A stretch of 64,000 nucleotides of DNA, from contig NC_087065.1 in the NCBI RefSeq assembly GCF_963678635.1, positions 75,031,345 to 75,095,344 on the forward strand, given 5' to 3'. Below are positions 39,040 through 50,860 of this stretch, piece by piece. The DNA comes from Symsagittifera roscoffensis. Lineage: Eukaryota; Xenacoelomorpha; Acoela; Convolutidae. How positions within the stretch are numbered: the stretch's first letter is position 1; every line of letters begins with the position of its first letter. Both the position numbers and the translations under genes were made by a program. Below the pieces are notes generated by a model. That model had not been told where the DNA came from, ran no database searches, and was given only the letters and a program-made list of their open reading frames with translations.

Positions 39040-41058
39040 ATTGTATGATAGTTTTGCTAATGGAAGGCAAATTCAATTAGGTTTGACAGGCCTCCTAACA
39101 TCTGGACTCGAACATAGAGTGTCTCTAAATTAAGTTTAAAAAAATTACTTAAGAAAAACGGGAGACATCATTGGTCAGCTGGAGTGGCGTTGCCTTAATT
39201 GCAGTGCGCATGAAATAGCTATTTTAAACTTGCGTATAAATTATCCCTTCTGTTTTCAAAGAAATAAAATTATGGCTAAGAGCTATCAGAAATTGAATTC
39301 CTAGTCTCTGAGTAAAGACACAAGTGATCGGAGCTGCCAAGTCAATTTATAAAAAAGCATTATTTATTCATTACTCGGAACTGTCGATTCTCGTATTTAA
39401 AAAATTGTAGTTTTTACCTTATAACTCTAATGACTTATATAGTTTTGAAAAATTGAGGAGCATTTCATTTGAAATCAGAAATCGATTTCCTAAGCCCAAT
39501 TCTAACCTAAGGATAATCCAAGATTAGAGTTTTAAGCTTTTTATCCTTCAGGAAAAGGAACTAGTATATACCTTAAGAGCAAGTTGAGAAAATTAAAACA
39601 ATCAAAAGTAATGGGTCGGATAGTCTGAGACAAAAAAAACTATTGTTCAGTTTTAGGAGATTGCGATTATCTGGTCAGATTTTTTGCTAAACAATTGAAC
39701 GAATAAAACGACCTGCCAAAAAAAGCTCCTTTAAAAACAATTCCAAGAAGAAAGATTTGTAAACTAATCTTTGTGGTTTTAATACTACGAGAAGCTATCA
39801 AAACTTAAGGTTTGTTCTAGGAACCTGTTTTGTATTTCTTCATTTTTTTCGGGTACCGCAATTGAAATTTGAATCACATCATTGTGACCAAGTAGACCAT
39901 TTTTAACCAATTGGGCCAGAAAATTTTAAAGGTTGAAAGCGTCAAAAACAGATATTGGAGTGATTTTGTAAGCCCAAAATCTTTTATTAAAGCAATTGTT
40001 TGATATGTCAATTTATAACTCATTTTGAAGCCTTTTTAGTCAGGATTAGTCCTTAATAAATTTGAAAAAAATATATTAATTTGAATGCCAAAAAACATGG
40101 TTTGAAGTTACATAAGTCAATGTCCGAAAAACTTGGCTGCTAACATATTTTAACATTAAAATTAAAATTATGCTAACATTAAAATTAAATTGATTCTAAC
40201 ACAAGGATAACCGGCTGCTCTGCTAGTTGTACAGAATTCTTCGATGTCGGTATTTGAAAAAAAAAAGAACTCCAAAAGTTTTAAAAAAAATAAAAAACAA
40301 ACAATAATTATCTTTTTTCTATATTCTTTCGCCTTAATTTTACTGTTTCAGAATACTGCAATTAAACTAGTTGAAAACTAAAAATATGAGTTCAACTTCT
40401 CATCGTATGATTTAAAACTTTCGTTCCAATAGTCTGAAAGCTTGAAGGCCTTATTTCATAATTCAACTAAAAAATTGGCGGTTGAGTTTAGGATTGTTAT
40501 GAAACCTGAAACCTTATTAAGGTTGAAACATTTGTAGAGATTTTTTTTCTCCCCGAGGGATTTTTTTTTATGAGGAAGACAAAAAAGAATTTTTTGTCTA
40601 CCTCATATTAGTGTATAATGTTTACTAAATATTGCATTAAGTTACAATCAGAAGGTATATCTCATTAAACCTTTGTGTGGTTCTACAATAAAACAAAAAA
40701 CTTTTTGTCTCCCTCAAACTAGCGTATACTATTCATTAAAAATTACAATAAAAAGGTATCACATTAAATTAATTGATTGCTCACAAGTGAATCAGCTAAT
40801 ACAAATGCATTTTAGCTAAACTTTTCTGAGCGTAGGCTACTTTTTTCTTAAACTACTATTATTAGTTCAGCTAAAAAATCAAATCAGCATTAATGATACA
40901 AATATCAGCTCGCATTAAAGTAAAAACATTTTTGTTAATCATGATCAACGAATGATAATTTCTCTTGTGAGTTGAGGCGAAAATGGTTGAGAACAGCTTG
41001 TGAAATGTTTTTTTTGTGAGATGTTTCTTCAGCTTTTCAGTATTTTTTAGAGGTCAGC
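39040..41058. other. Agrin 3' flank, copy 2
   Basis: A non-coding flank of the complete agrin gene. It contains the CCGGCTATCC repeat end near 40203-40250. I could not identify a poly(A) signal with confidence. Confidence 0.55.
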
Positions 41059-44000
41059 TCATGTGCAAGGGTCGATTTTGTTATTAGTCAGCGAGTGCAT
41101 GTAAAGGTCAACTTTGAAGCCATTGACCACCATGGAACTCAAACATCCCTGGAATCCCCCATTGCTTGAACCGGGAGTCAAAGTACTCGCCGAATCCGAG
41201 TCGGGTAACCCGCCGATCCATAGCAGCCCATTCGTGTCGAACCGAGTAGCGCCCGAGTTAAGCCGGGCAATGATCAAAGGATCGCTACCGACTTTCAGTC
41301 TCAGTTCGTTATCATTTCGGTCGATAGACGCAAAATGCCATCTATCATCGTTGAACAGACTGATTGAAAATACCTCAGTCTTACCAGCTTCAAGATCTAT
41401 TGCTGCATAGAGGTATCCGTTCCAAATACCGACCACAAAATAGTCAATGAGACTGTTCTCATTAGCCCAAAAAATCACACCGTTCGCGCTTTGTGTTTTG
41501 AAAGAGAAACGGTAGCTTTCACCACTCTGTGACGTAATCCTTTCGACCACTTGGTTATAAATTACGTAACTTTGACTTCCGTCAAAAGAAACTGTCGAAA
41601 AATCAGTTTGGTCCATTTGATCGGCTTTGTTCGTATTTTCGACGTCAATTTCTTTTTTGCCACATTTTTTATCCGAACATTTGCAAAGGTGCGACTCCAA
41701 ATCGGGAAGACAAGTTTCGAAAATTTCGCATTTTGTAGATTCGTAGCACTGATGATTTCGCCAACCAATGACGTTGAAATACTGGTCAAAATTATCTGAC
41801 AGCTCTTGAGAGGTAAAATTGCCGATTAGTTTCTGGCCGTTGATTTCCAGGAACTGGATAATTCCTCGAAATCCGCTTTTCGAAGAAACGAAGTCATTTG
41901 TTTTGAATACGGGCAAACCACCCACGAATATAGGCTGGGCAAACTCAAATTTTTCCATTTTCGACAAAAGAGACACTCTTTGTTCTGTTTTTCCAAGTTT
42001 CATTCTAAAAGTGTCGCTTTTTCCAGTAATTGACACTTTATACCAGCTATGACTGTGAAGTCTTTCCTTAGCTACAATAGTTACCGAATCAAGTCCGATT
42101 CTACAGCGAAAAGTGAGATAATGATTATCAATTTCAACTATGACGTAATCGGAATTTTCCTCGACGTAAAGAAGCAATCCTTTCAACTTCCTGGTGAAGA
42201 ACCAAATTTCAATGTCCAAATAGTCAGACATTTGAACTTTAGAAGTTCGCAGGTATGAATCCATGTTTAGAGACGGCATGAAAATTTCGTTTTGTTTCGA
42301 CTTTACGATTTTTTCGCATGTTTCGCCTTTGGTTCCCAGCGGACAAAAACATTTGAATCCTGGTTGAATTTTCTGACACGTGCCTCCGTTCTGACAGGGG
42401 TTAACTTTGCACGGATCATCTTCGATTTCACATTTGTTCCCGTCAAATCCAAACTTGCAAACGCACCAATATTTAAACGAGTCTTCAACTATGCAAGTTC
42501 CTTCATTTTGGCAAGGCCTTCTGTCGCACGGGTTGAAAGTGCAGGAGTCGATTCCAAATCCATCAATCAGACTTCTGCTTTCTGGGTAACTCATAAGAAT
42601 TGCAATACCGTTGACACTCAAACCAGTCATGCAGCCCGAAAAACCATCTGAAACTCCAACCATTTTTAGAATAGATCGACTTTTTTCAAGAGGCAAACCT
42701 CCTATGTATAAATCTGAGCTGAATTTCCCGTTCGGAACTGCAATTTTGCTGCTCGTTTCGAAGTTTTTCAAGAAGTCTCCGATTTCATTGGGTGTAATTT
42801 TTAAGGTCATGACATTGGCACGAAGTTTTATTTCGACCGAATGCCACTGGTCTGCTAAAACAGGCATGCTTACTTCAGTCGCTTTCACAACTCCGTTTAG
42901 AGTTATTTTCGCCTTCAAAACTCCTTCTTCGAGATAAACTGCCAGGTAGTTTTCTTGTGCGTCTTTTTTGAAAGCATCCATCAGACCAATATACATGATC
43001 AACCCATGTTCACTTGACGGCTTTATATTAACAGAAAGTGATGTGTTCTTTGTGTCAATTTGTAAAGTAGGGAATCTCAAGTAAGAACGTGATGAGAATT
43101 GAGGTATTTCAACTGGTCTTTGTTGTTCACACCTTTTGCCCCCCGTCCCAACAGAGCAAAGACACTCATGCCCTTTTCCAGGTGTATCGATGCATTGTCC
43201 TCCGTGCTTGCAGCTTAAACTCTGACATTTGTCAAAACTTTGACTTCCAGTCTCGTCATTGAGGGGCACTTCGACTATCCGCGACGTCTCGGGATGCTCG
43301 AATATTATAGTGTCAACTGTGCACGAGCCGTACGAGCTCACAGTTAGAGTCTTTCCTTTCGCGCAGCCTTTTATTGCCATTTCACACTCGTGTGAATAAG
43401 TTTGCCCGTCGGATCCACATACAACTGGACCCCATTCGGATTCTTTTGGACAGTCGGTCGGACACTCGCAAGTCGCGAACTCGCCTCGCTTGACACAAGT
43501 CGCCCCATGATCACACACGACGCCGTCACACGACTTGAAAAATTGCAGTACGTCGAGGTTGGACTGCGAAACGCAACCCGAAGGTGAGAGTTTTAGTCCG
43601 GCAGGACAAAGGTCGCATTTTTTACCGAAGACGCCGGGTTTGCAAGAGCAGTCACCAGTTGTCTGGTCGCAGTCAGCTCTTTGGGATCCGTTGACATTGC
43701 AGTTGCACTCCTGGCAACCGAGGAACGGGTGGTCTTGCATTCGAATGAAGTTCCAGAACCCATGAGAACAACGATCACATCTCTTGCCTGTCACTCCTTT
43801 GCGGCACACACATTGATTGAACAAGTCACATCTGCCTCCGTACGAGCCCAGTTCGTTACAGTTACATTTTTCCGGACACCCTTGCTGGTAGTCGTCCAGA
43901 GCGAAGGTAACTCGGTCGGCACAACACCCCCACATTGTCGTGCTACAATTGATAGCAGTATTTTGATGAAAGCAACATTTCGCCATAGAACAGAACGAGG

Positions 44001-46344
44001 AGACGGGACAGGCGCTGTCGCTGTCGCACTCCAGAAATCCACCCCCTCTTGGGAGTCGGATGATTTCCGAATTAATCGGACAGTCCCGGACGGAATCACA
44101 GGATCCGTGGTGCATAATTTCGATTTCACGTTGCTGCATACACATCGACTGTTTCAAGTGACATTTGCTCCTGTAGGTTTTGTTGTCTTCACCGCAAATT
44201 GTGTTTATTTCCGGCTCGTCTCCGCATTTGGGACACACACATTGCCAAACTTTATCCACGAAATGACAAGAGCCATGGAGACACTTTTCGGAACATTTCC
44301 ATTGCTGTTTTTGACTCGTGCTTACATTCATCTCAAACGCAGTGCCATCATTACTCATACAAGTTCCATAGTGTCTTCTGATAATGTTTTTCATTTGCTC
44401 ACACGACTGTTTTCTCATTTCGCATTCGTTTTTGTAGTTTCGACGGTCGCTTCCGCAAATAAGTTCTTTTTCAACGTTTTCGCAATTTTCACAAACGCAA
44501 GTTCCTTTTTGACAAATTGAATACTTAGGACAAAGAATGTTTGAACACAAATCTTTCTGGTCACAACGGCCATAAAAAGCTGGGGTAATTGTTTGATTTA
44601 TTCTACAAGAGACGTCTCTCATTTCACACAGATTCCGGTACGACTTGCCGTCGCTCCCGCAAACTCGTTCGGCACTTTCGACCGAGCAGCGACGATTCGG
44701 GCAAACGCACTCGGGTTTTCCAGAGACAAGGTTAGTTCGGCATTCGGCATAATTGTCGCAAGTCACGCCATTGCATGCGTTCGGACACTCGCCATCTCGG
44801 ATTTTGTATAAGAGGTTTTGTAGTTTGTTCAGACAAATGCTCCGTTTGAACTCACATTCGTTCGCGTACGTACGTTCATCTGACCCGCATACCGGATTAT
44901 AACCGAAATCGGAACACGACTCAGCGCATACGCATTTTGCTTCATTTGATTGGCCAATTTCGCATTCGGTTCCAATTTCACAGTCAATGTCGACGCAAGA
45001 CGAAATCGTCTCGATTTCCTTCGGTATTTTACTACATACAGATCGCGATACGAGAGAAATGCTTCGTTGCTGCGTACACGAAGTGAGTTTCAACATGCAT
45101 TCGGAATCGAACTGTTGCAGTGATCCGTCTTTTTCATTTCTGCCGCAAACAGGTTCATAAATCGGGTCACAAACGAACGGACAGGTGCACTCGGCCGCTG
45201 CCGAGGGGTTTTCGACCGACAACATGCATTCGGCATAATGATTGCAAGTCGTAGAAGAGCAAGGATTTTTTGCAAGCTCTCGGCACGAATGGTGCGCGAC
45301 TATTTCAATTTTTCGGTTCAACAAGCAAGCATGCCGCTGCAATTCGCATTCGTTCGGATAGTCGTGTCCGTCCGAACCACAAACAGTTTTCACTTCGGCT
45401 AGACAGTTTTCGCCACACGAGCAAACTGCAGTACGGTCCTTAGGACCTACTTTGCACTTCGTGTTTTCAGGGCAGCTCACCGACTTACAAGGATTGCACT
45501 CGGAATTATGGAGAACCGAGACCGACACTTGGTTGCGACAAATATGACTCTGCAGCTCGCAGTTGTTTGAAAACTCGCCACCGTCACTCGTACAAACAGG
45601 TTCATAAACACTCGGACAAATATCCGAGCACTCACAATTAGCGGTTTTTCTGTCGACGGATGGAACACATCTGGCGCCAAATCCACATTTTACAAGAGTG
45701 CAAGGATCGTCGCAAAAACCCTCTTTCAGAACTGAAATCTCAGTTTGAAGCTCGCAAGCAGCTTTTCTTACCTGACATTTATTCGAGTACACGACATTAT
45801 TTGTCGCACACACAGGCTCGTATTCAGACTCGTTCTCGGCACATGGTTCGCAAATACATTCTGCTTTTTTGGAACTCGAAACTCGACAGATTTTTCCCGA
45901 GTCGCAAGATTTCGTTTTGCATGGATTTTCTTTAACAGCCGAACTTTCTCTTATTATCTTGAGAGAATCAATAGATACTTCGACAACACTCGAGTTGAGG
46001 TAAAATGTGTTGTCTTCTTTTAGTGAAAGCGGAATAATCTGGACCAAATTTACAGTCAGTGAGTTGTCGCAAATTTCTGGTTCAGTAAGTCCGAAGATTT
46101 GGATTTGGGTGTCGGAAGTTGTCAAAAAGGAAAACGGATCTTGAAGGATTTGGATAATCTGAACCCGAGCCGAATCACCAGAAATTGAAGTCGCGATTCC
46201 GTTGATGATGACATCAGCTCGGTCTCGTCTCTCGGCTAGCGAGAAGCTTTCGTTGCATGACTCCACTTGTAACACCGATTCGAGTATCGAAACAGCGAGA
46301 AAACTGATCGAAAAGATCGTAAATTTCGAGAAGTTGCTTCTCAT
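41059..46344 (-). CDS. AGRN: Agrin, complete, in a single exon
   Basis: Agrin is a secreted basement-membrane heparan sulfate proteoglycan that binds laminin through NtA and organises synapses and matrix through its LG domains. This 1761-residue product has a signal peptide (1-29) and an NtA domain (30-135) with the conserved E-I-C-D-N and L-N-S-S segments. Eight follistatin/Kazal domains span about 140-750. A Cys-rich linker (755-815), two laminin-EGF repeats (818-925) and a ninth Kazal (938-1008) follow. Then come EGF (1040-1072), LG1 (1078-1267), two EGF (1268-1343), LG2 (1350-1530), a degenerate EGF (1533-1561) and LG3 (1582-1760). The order is that of vertebrate agrin, except that the SEA domain between Kazal 9 and EGF1 is absent. 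The ATG is in front of a proper signal sequence. The whole 5.3-kb coding region has no intron, which is odd for agrin. Confidence 0.97.
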   Translation of the reverse strand: MRSNFSKFTIFSISFLAVSILESVLQVESCNESFSLAERRDRADVIINGIATSISGDSARVQIIQILQDPFSFLTTSDTQIQIFGLTEPEICDNSLTVNLVQIIPLSLKEDNTFYLNSSVVEVSIDSLKIIRESSAVKENPCKTKSCDSGKICRVSSSKKAECICEPCAENESEYEPVCATNNVVYSNKCQVRKAACELQTEISVLKEGFCDDPCTLVKCGFGARCVPSVDRKTANCECSDICPSVYEPVCTSDGGEFSNNCELQSHICRNQVSVSVLHNSECNPCKSVSCPENTKCKVGPKDRTAVCSCGENCLAEVKTVCGSDGHDYPNECELQRHACLLNRKIEIVAHHSCRELAKNPCSSTTCNHYAECMLSVENPSAAAECTCPFVCDPIYEPVCGRNEKDGSLQQFDSECMLKLTSCTQQRSISLVSRSVCSKIPKEIETISSCVDIDCEIGTECEIGQSNEAKCVCAESCSDFGYNPVCGSDERTYANECEFKRSICLNKLQNLLYKIRDGECPNACNGVTCDNYAECRTNLVSGKPECVCPNRRCSVESAERVCGSDGKSYRNLCEMRDVSCRINQTITPAFYGRCDQKDLCSNILCPKYSICQKGTCVCENCENVEKELICGSDRRNYKNECEMRKQSCEQMKNIIRRHYGTCMSNDGTAFEMNVSTSQKQQWKCSEKCLHGSCHFVDKVWQCVCPKCGDEPEINTICGEDNKTYRSKCHLKQSMCMQQREIEIMHHGSCDSVRDCPINSEIIRLPRGGGFLECDSDSACPVSSFCSMAKCCFHQNTAINCSTTMWGCCADRVTFALDDYQQGCPEKCNCNELGSYGGRCDLFNQCVCRKGVTGKRCDRCSHGFWNFIRMQDHPFLGCQECNCNVNGSQRADCDQTTGDCSCKPGVFGKKCDLCPAGLKLSPSGCVSQSNLDVLQFFKSCDGVVCDHGATCVKRGEFATCECPTDCPKESEWGPVVCGSDGQTYSHECEMAIKGCAKGKTLTVSSYGSCTVDTIIFEHPETSRIVEVPLNDETGSQSFDKCQSLSCKHGGQCIDTPGKGHECLCSVGTGGKRCEQQRPVEIPQFSSRSYLRFPTLQIDTKNTSLSVNIKPSSEHGLIMYIGLMDAFKKDAQENYLAVYLEEGVLKAKITLNGVVKATEVSMPVLADQWHSVEIKLRANVMTLKITPNEIGDFLKNFETSSKIAVPNGKFSSDLYIGGLPLEKSRSILKMVGVSDGFSGCMTGLSVNGIAILMSYPESRSLIDGFGIDSCTFNPCDRRPCQNEGTCIVEDSFKYWCVCKFGFDGNKCEIEDDPCKVNPCQNGGTCQKIQPGFKCFCPLGTKGETCEKIVKSKQNEIFMPSLNMDSYLRTSKVQMSDYLDIEIWFFTRKLKGLLLYVEENSDYVIVEIDNHYLTFRCRIGLDSVTIVAKERLHSHSWYKVSITGKSDTFRMKLGKTEQRVSLLSKMEKFEFAQPIFVGGLPVFKTNDFVSSKSGFRGIIQFLEINGQKLIGNFTSQELSDNFDQYFNVIGWRNHQCYESTKCEIFETCLPDLESHLCKCSDKKCGKKEIDVENTNKADQMDQTDFSTVSFDGSQSYVIYNQVVERITSQSGESYRFSFKTQSANGVIFWANENSLIDYFVVGIWNGYLYAAIDLEAGKTEVFSISLFNDDRWHFASIDRNDNELRLKVGSDPLIIARLNSGATRFDTNGLLWIGGLPDSDSASTLTPGSSNGGFQGCLSSMVVNGFKVDLYMHSLTNNKIDPCT

Positions 46345-48021
46345 AATAAACTCAAATCGCTCAAACCATTTGAAATTAAACTTGAAGTATTTTCAAAAGC
46401 CGGAAATTTGAACTTTCGAGAGCTTTTTTCAATTTTGTATTGAGAGCTCCCGACGTTAAGTGGTGGTTCAGTGATGTTTTGATGTGAATTTTTGTAATTA
46501 TTAACGTTGTTGTAAAAAGAGATTCTCTACATGAAGAGCTGTGCTAGAAATAATTGACAGGTACAAGCAAATTTTTTAAATAGCAGAAGTACTCAAGCCT
46601 CGTTGATTGATGGGCGATGGTTTGAGAATTAGTCAGATTTTGGCAAAGAGCTTAAAACTTTATTCAGAGCCGACGGAATAACAAAAATTCGACTGGTCGT
46701 AATGACGATACTTTAGTCAGAAAATAAGTAAAGTGTCCAGCTATTTGAATGGTTGCTTTACATTTGTTAAGTAAATGTGTAAGTTGGCTTACTACTGAAA
46801 ACCAATACTTCAAAAATTCTTTTGAAAAGTGAGCGCTTGATTGATTTCGTACCTGCGGAAATCGAACAATAATTGATGAAAGCTTTGATAACAAATCGAC
46901 GTCAAGCTTTGTTGGCCTTACTTGTAGTTTAAAAGGTTCGAAAACTAATTAAACAAAAAATTAAACAGTTGCAATTTGGTTCGAACAGTAATCGATGAAT
47001 TTACAAGTTTTGTAGAAAATTGATTAAAAAGTAAATTTATGTTTGAGATTTTAATCAGAAGTTTACACTTATAACAACTGATTGATAATCTGAAAGGGAC
47101 AGTTATGACCGTAGATTGTTTTTAGTTCTTTTGACCTAATCAGCAATTTGTTAAAGCTGTAAATTTAAAGCACAGGTGCTACAAAACTTACGAGTTTCGA
47201 AACAAGTTTGACACAGTTATTATCAGATTCACACAATTAATCCAAATAAGTGAAATTTCAAATTTTGTGTTAATCCAAATAAGTTTTACGATTTTTTATT
47301 TTCATTCTGATAATGAATAAGGAAAATGAGAGCAAATCGAGATCTTCAGGAAAAAAAAGAACAATTTTCGAAGATCAAGTGCTCATTTAATTAAGATTAT
47401 TAGGTCGTCCCACAATAAGGCAACCGAGGTAAGAACAAAACGACAAAAAGGACTTTGTTTTTAAAAGTTTCGCGGCGAGGAGAAATCTTTTAAGTTGAAA
47501 CAACAGAGTGAAAATGTGAAATAACAACCTGATCCTGTACCACACAAATTGCAGGGGTTCCAAATTGGTATGCAGACCTGGTATTTGGACCAAATTACTA
47601 ATAGGGTGGTGTTTCTTCAAAACAAAGAGGGGATTTTGCGCCTCAATTACATGTTATTGTTTATCGGTTTCACCAGGTATTCGCTCGCAATCAGATAACA
47701 TGGCTTCCTTGGTAATTGTTTGTCTATACCACTCTGGGTAAAATTTGCAAATTTGGTTCCAGATGTGATTTTTGGGCTAGGGTTGTTCACGAAATAATGG
47801 GATTAAGAAATCCTTTTACGACAAATCTGCGGGGATAGTTAAGAGGAAAATGAGCATTTTAATGGGTTCGTTCTTTAACCTAATGAGATCCTATTCATTT
47901 GCATTGTTACAAAACAATGGAACCTGAATTAAAGTTATCCAAATTTGAAAAGCAAGGCTGGCTAACTCTAATTTCCTGGCATCTAGTTACCGGCTCATTT
48001 TAAAAAGGTACTCATATTTAA
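46345..48021. other. Agrin upstream region, nothing else recognised
   Basis: This should contain the agrin promoter and any 5' untranslated exon. I see no clear TATA box, RNA gene or second coding region. The open frames here are short and AT-driven. Confidence 0.4.
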
Positions 48022-48233
48022 GGCTCTTTTCTAGCCCCCCCCCTCACACATTTGAAATTCAAGTTTTAAAAACAATGTTAACGTTGCCATACTGCAATAA
48101 AATTTTGCATGGTGAACAAACCAACAATTGTGTACCGATTTGGTCTTTATAACTTACATCGTTATAAAAAGAAAGACAACTATGAAAATGGAAAATTTGA
48201 AACGTGGGGGGAGGGGGGGGGGTGTGGAAAGCC
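48022..48233. mobile_element. MITE with GGCTCTTTTC inverted ends
   Basis: It starts GGCTCTTTTCTAGCCCCCC and ends with a long G run and GTGGAAAGCC. The internal blocks 'GTTAACGTTG', 'GCATGGTGAACAAA' and 'AACAATTGTG' match the copies near 52434 and 56876. Confidence 0.75.
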
Positions 48234-49360
48234 ATAATTGATTGCTTGTACTAATTAACACTAATAGACTTTGTGTGACAATAGCATTGTAAAATACGAC
48301 AATATCAAGATATAGCATGCAATAAAATTAATGGTTACAAGAATGAGAACGAAAGAGGACGTTGTTATATCGACCTAATTTTTTGATTAACTAGTTCAAT
48401 AGTTTTTAAGGCTATCAGAATCTTTTAAAAAATTTATAGGTTTCGACAATGAAAAATTTTGTTCACAATACTTTTATTGAAAATTCATTCAGTCTCTCTT
48501 TTTGGTTGCCAAAAAAAAGGTTTCGATACCTGTCAGAGCCATTTAGCCATAATTTTTTTTCAAAGTTCAACAATTTATGAGACAATTATGGGGGAGATTT
48601 GAGTGGGAAAAAAATGAAAAGAGCAAAAGCATGGCAAATGTTAAAAATTTTGCCCGGATATTTTCGATTGAATCACAGTAATATTAACTTAAAACACTCT
48701 TCCTTCATATTTCTTTTTTTAAATCTTCTTTCACAAAGAGACATTTAATGTATATTTTCAATGATGCTGCATCATTCATATGCATAATTAAATATGCGGT
48801 CTTTTTGATAGATGTTTTCAACAATGTTTTGTTAGATGTTGTAAACAAAACTAATTAAATCTGCTTAGAACGTTGATGAAGGAAACCATTAAAATTGGTT
48901 CAAAGTGTACAAACAATTCAAAAAAATTCCGAAAGGTTTTCTTAATCATCAGTCATTTTTGTTAATCGGTCAACTTCATTTCGACTGAAAATAAATCAAA
49001 AGCAAACTACACTTCAAAAGACTAAAGTTTTCTCCGTTTTCCCTCAGATTATGAAAAAAAAATTGAAACAAAATATATATGGTTATAGTATGGTTGAAAC
49101 CTCAATCAAGCACCTGTACAAGTTTTACTAAAATTTTTGGCTTTCCTTTCTTTTTCTTCAGTTGTTTCAGATCAAGAGAAGACCTAAAACGAACAAGAGA
49201 AGCCCTCACGTATTGCAGACATTTTGCAAGTTGTTGCAAAACCTTCTGATGTTACAGCCCGCTTGAAATCTAAAGCTACACAAAATTTGAACATTTTGAG
49301 CCCCTGCGTTTGCCCTCCAACTCCTGCTCACGTGGAAAAAATCTAATTTTGGATAACACT

Positions 49361-49796
49361 AACAATATCAGGGGCGGATTTAGGGGGGGGGGGGCGGACT
49401 TCCCCTCTTCAGGGATTCGACCCCCTGCCGACCCAAAGGGTCCCCCCTTTGATACTTTTTCAGAAATCCATTTTTGGCCGACCGACCCTAAAATTTTTCT
49501 AAAGGCGCCTTTGGCGCCAATATATACTAACTTTGAGGGGGAGCGCGCGCCAAGAAAAACGCGACTTTTTTGTCAAAATTTTTCAAAAAGTGCGCAAAAA
49601 CGGCTTTTTGACTGTTTTTTCAAAAATTTACCTGCGGCGCAGAAAATTTGCCACAATAGGGGCAAAACAGTGCTAAGGGAGAGCTCGAAAAATCAATTTG
49701 GTCAAACTAAAAAAAAAAGGTCGTCAAAATTTTTTTTGAAAATCCAACCCCCCCCCCCCCCCTCGAGAAAATCCTAGATCAGCACCTGAACAATAT
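49361..49796. mobile_element. hAT-like MITE with exact 8-bp target duplication
   Basis: The element proper is 49369-49788 (420 bp). It begins CAGGGGCGGATTTAGG and ends CCTAGATCAGCACCTG, imperfect inverted ends, with G and C homopolymer runs just inside each end. AACAATAT flanks it on both sides (49361-49368, 49789-49796). An 8-bp duplication and a CAGGGG end are typical of hAT elements. The open frame at 49310-49777 is only the element read through and is not a gene. Confidence 0.92.
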
Positions 49797-50637
49797 ATTG
49801 TACTTTTTATCTCTTTTGAAAAAAAATGACTTTTCAGGGAACCATACATATAAGACAACCTGGTCGAAATTTAATCGAGCGACGAGACGATGCTCAGAAG
49901 CAAACTTTTGCGGTAAATTATAAGGTTAAAAGAGGCATCGTGTAAACATCCGATATGCCAAACATTCGACAGTTTTCAAAGAGTAGGGCAAAGATCCGAT
50001 ATCTATGGGTCGCTTAAAAGATTCGGTAGTGGTCGAGTGAACGCGGATTCGCACATTCGCGCCAACGTACTGCGAGCTTGCTAACAAAGGGTAAGGCTCT
50101 CGTTGAATAAATTAGAACCTGTTTGTGTCTCGAAGCCTCGATGCACGCGTAGTGCTCCTATTGGCCACTTTAAACTCAGAGTCGGCGAAATGGGAATAAA
50201 ATAATTCAGCTATTTCTTGTTTTTGACATTCTAGCGTCGTATAATTACATAATTATTACATAAGTTCGGATGTTTAAAAAAGCGGATGTTTGCCCTAGAC
50301 CCAGTTAAAACACAGCAGTAAAGAGCTTCTCGGCGCCATCGGTTGGCTGACTTCCAACCGATTCGTCTCAGACACGAGTCTCATGAGGGCCTTAAAAATT
50401 GATTTTAACCAGCAAGAACTAAGTTACTCATTTTCACACACAAGATTACCCTACTGGATGTGTGCGAGGGTTAATGTGGTGGAGAATAGTAATTAAAACC
50501 GTTAGATAAATGTGGTCTTCTCTGGTGGCGGCGGATAAGGGGGTATAATAGTCAGAAAATAGTTTTAAAAAATACAAAACTGGACAAAAAAGAGTGAATG
50601 AAAGATTGCACATGGGGGCTAATTTTGCCACGACAAA
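49797..50637. other. Non-coding, nothing recognised
   Basis: This part is less AT-rich than its surroundings near 50000-50170 but has no long frame with protein-like composition. An upstream exon or promoter of the START gene could lie here, but nothing shows it. Confidence 0.35.
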
Positions 50638-50860
50638 CATATTTGGGCTCTTTTTCCTTCCCCTCCCCTACCTCACACAAGCATCAACTTTATGATCTAA
50701 CGAGTAGTTTCACAAGGTTGATTATGAAGACCAATTATGTTTGTCATGGCTTAATTTATCAGCATGTCAATTTTCATGACAATCGGACAATGTGAACAGT
50801 AGTTTTAATCATAAAAAAAATCCAGGTGGGGGGGGGGCAAGGAAAAAGAGCCCATATTTG
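50638..50860. mobile_element. GGCTC MITE with exact 8-bp target duplication
   Basis: The element is 50646-50852 (207 bp). It begins GGCTCTTTTTCCTTCCCC and ends GGCAAGGAAAAAGAGCC, with a G run before the right end. CATATTTG flanks it on both sides. Confidence 0.9.

Larger units (their letters stand above)
37111..43330. repeat. Tandem duplication copy 2 (6220 bp)
   Basis: This copy begins at the agrin/retroelement junction and runs without a break into the rest of the agrin gene at 43331. It carries a 5'-truncated retroelement remnant with one LTR and the agrin C-terminal coding part. Confidence 0.97.

Noticed and set aside
43681-44520. 279-codon plus-strand frame inside agrin
   Set aside because: It is the antisense shadow of the Cys-rich agrin coding sequence.
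49310-49777. 155-codon plus-strand frame
   Set aside because: It is a read-through of the hAT-like MITE, including its G and C homopolymers.
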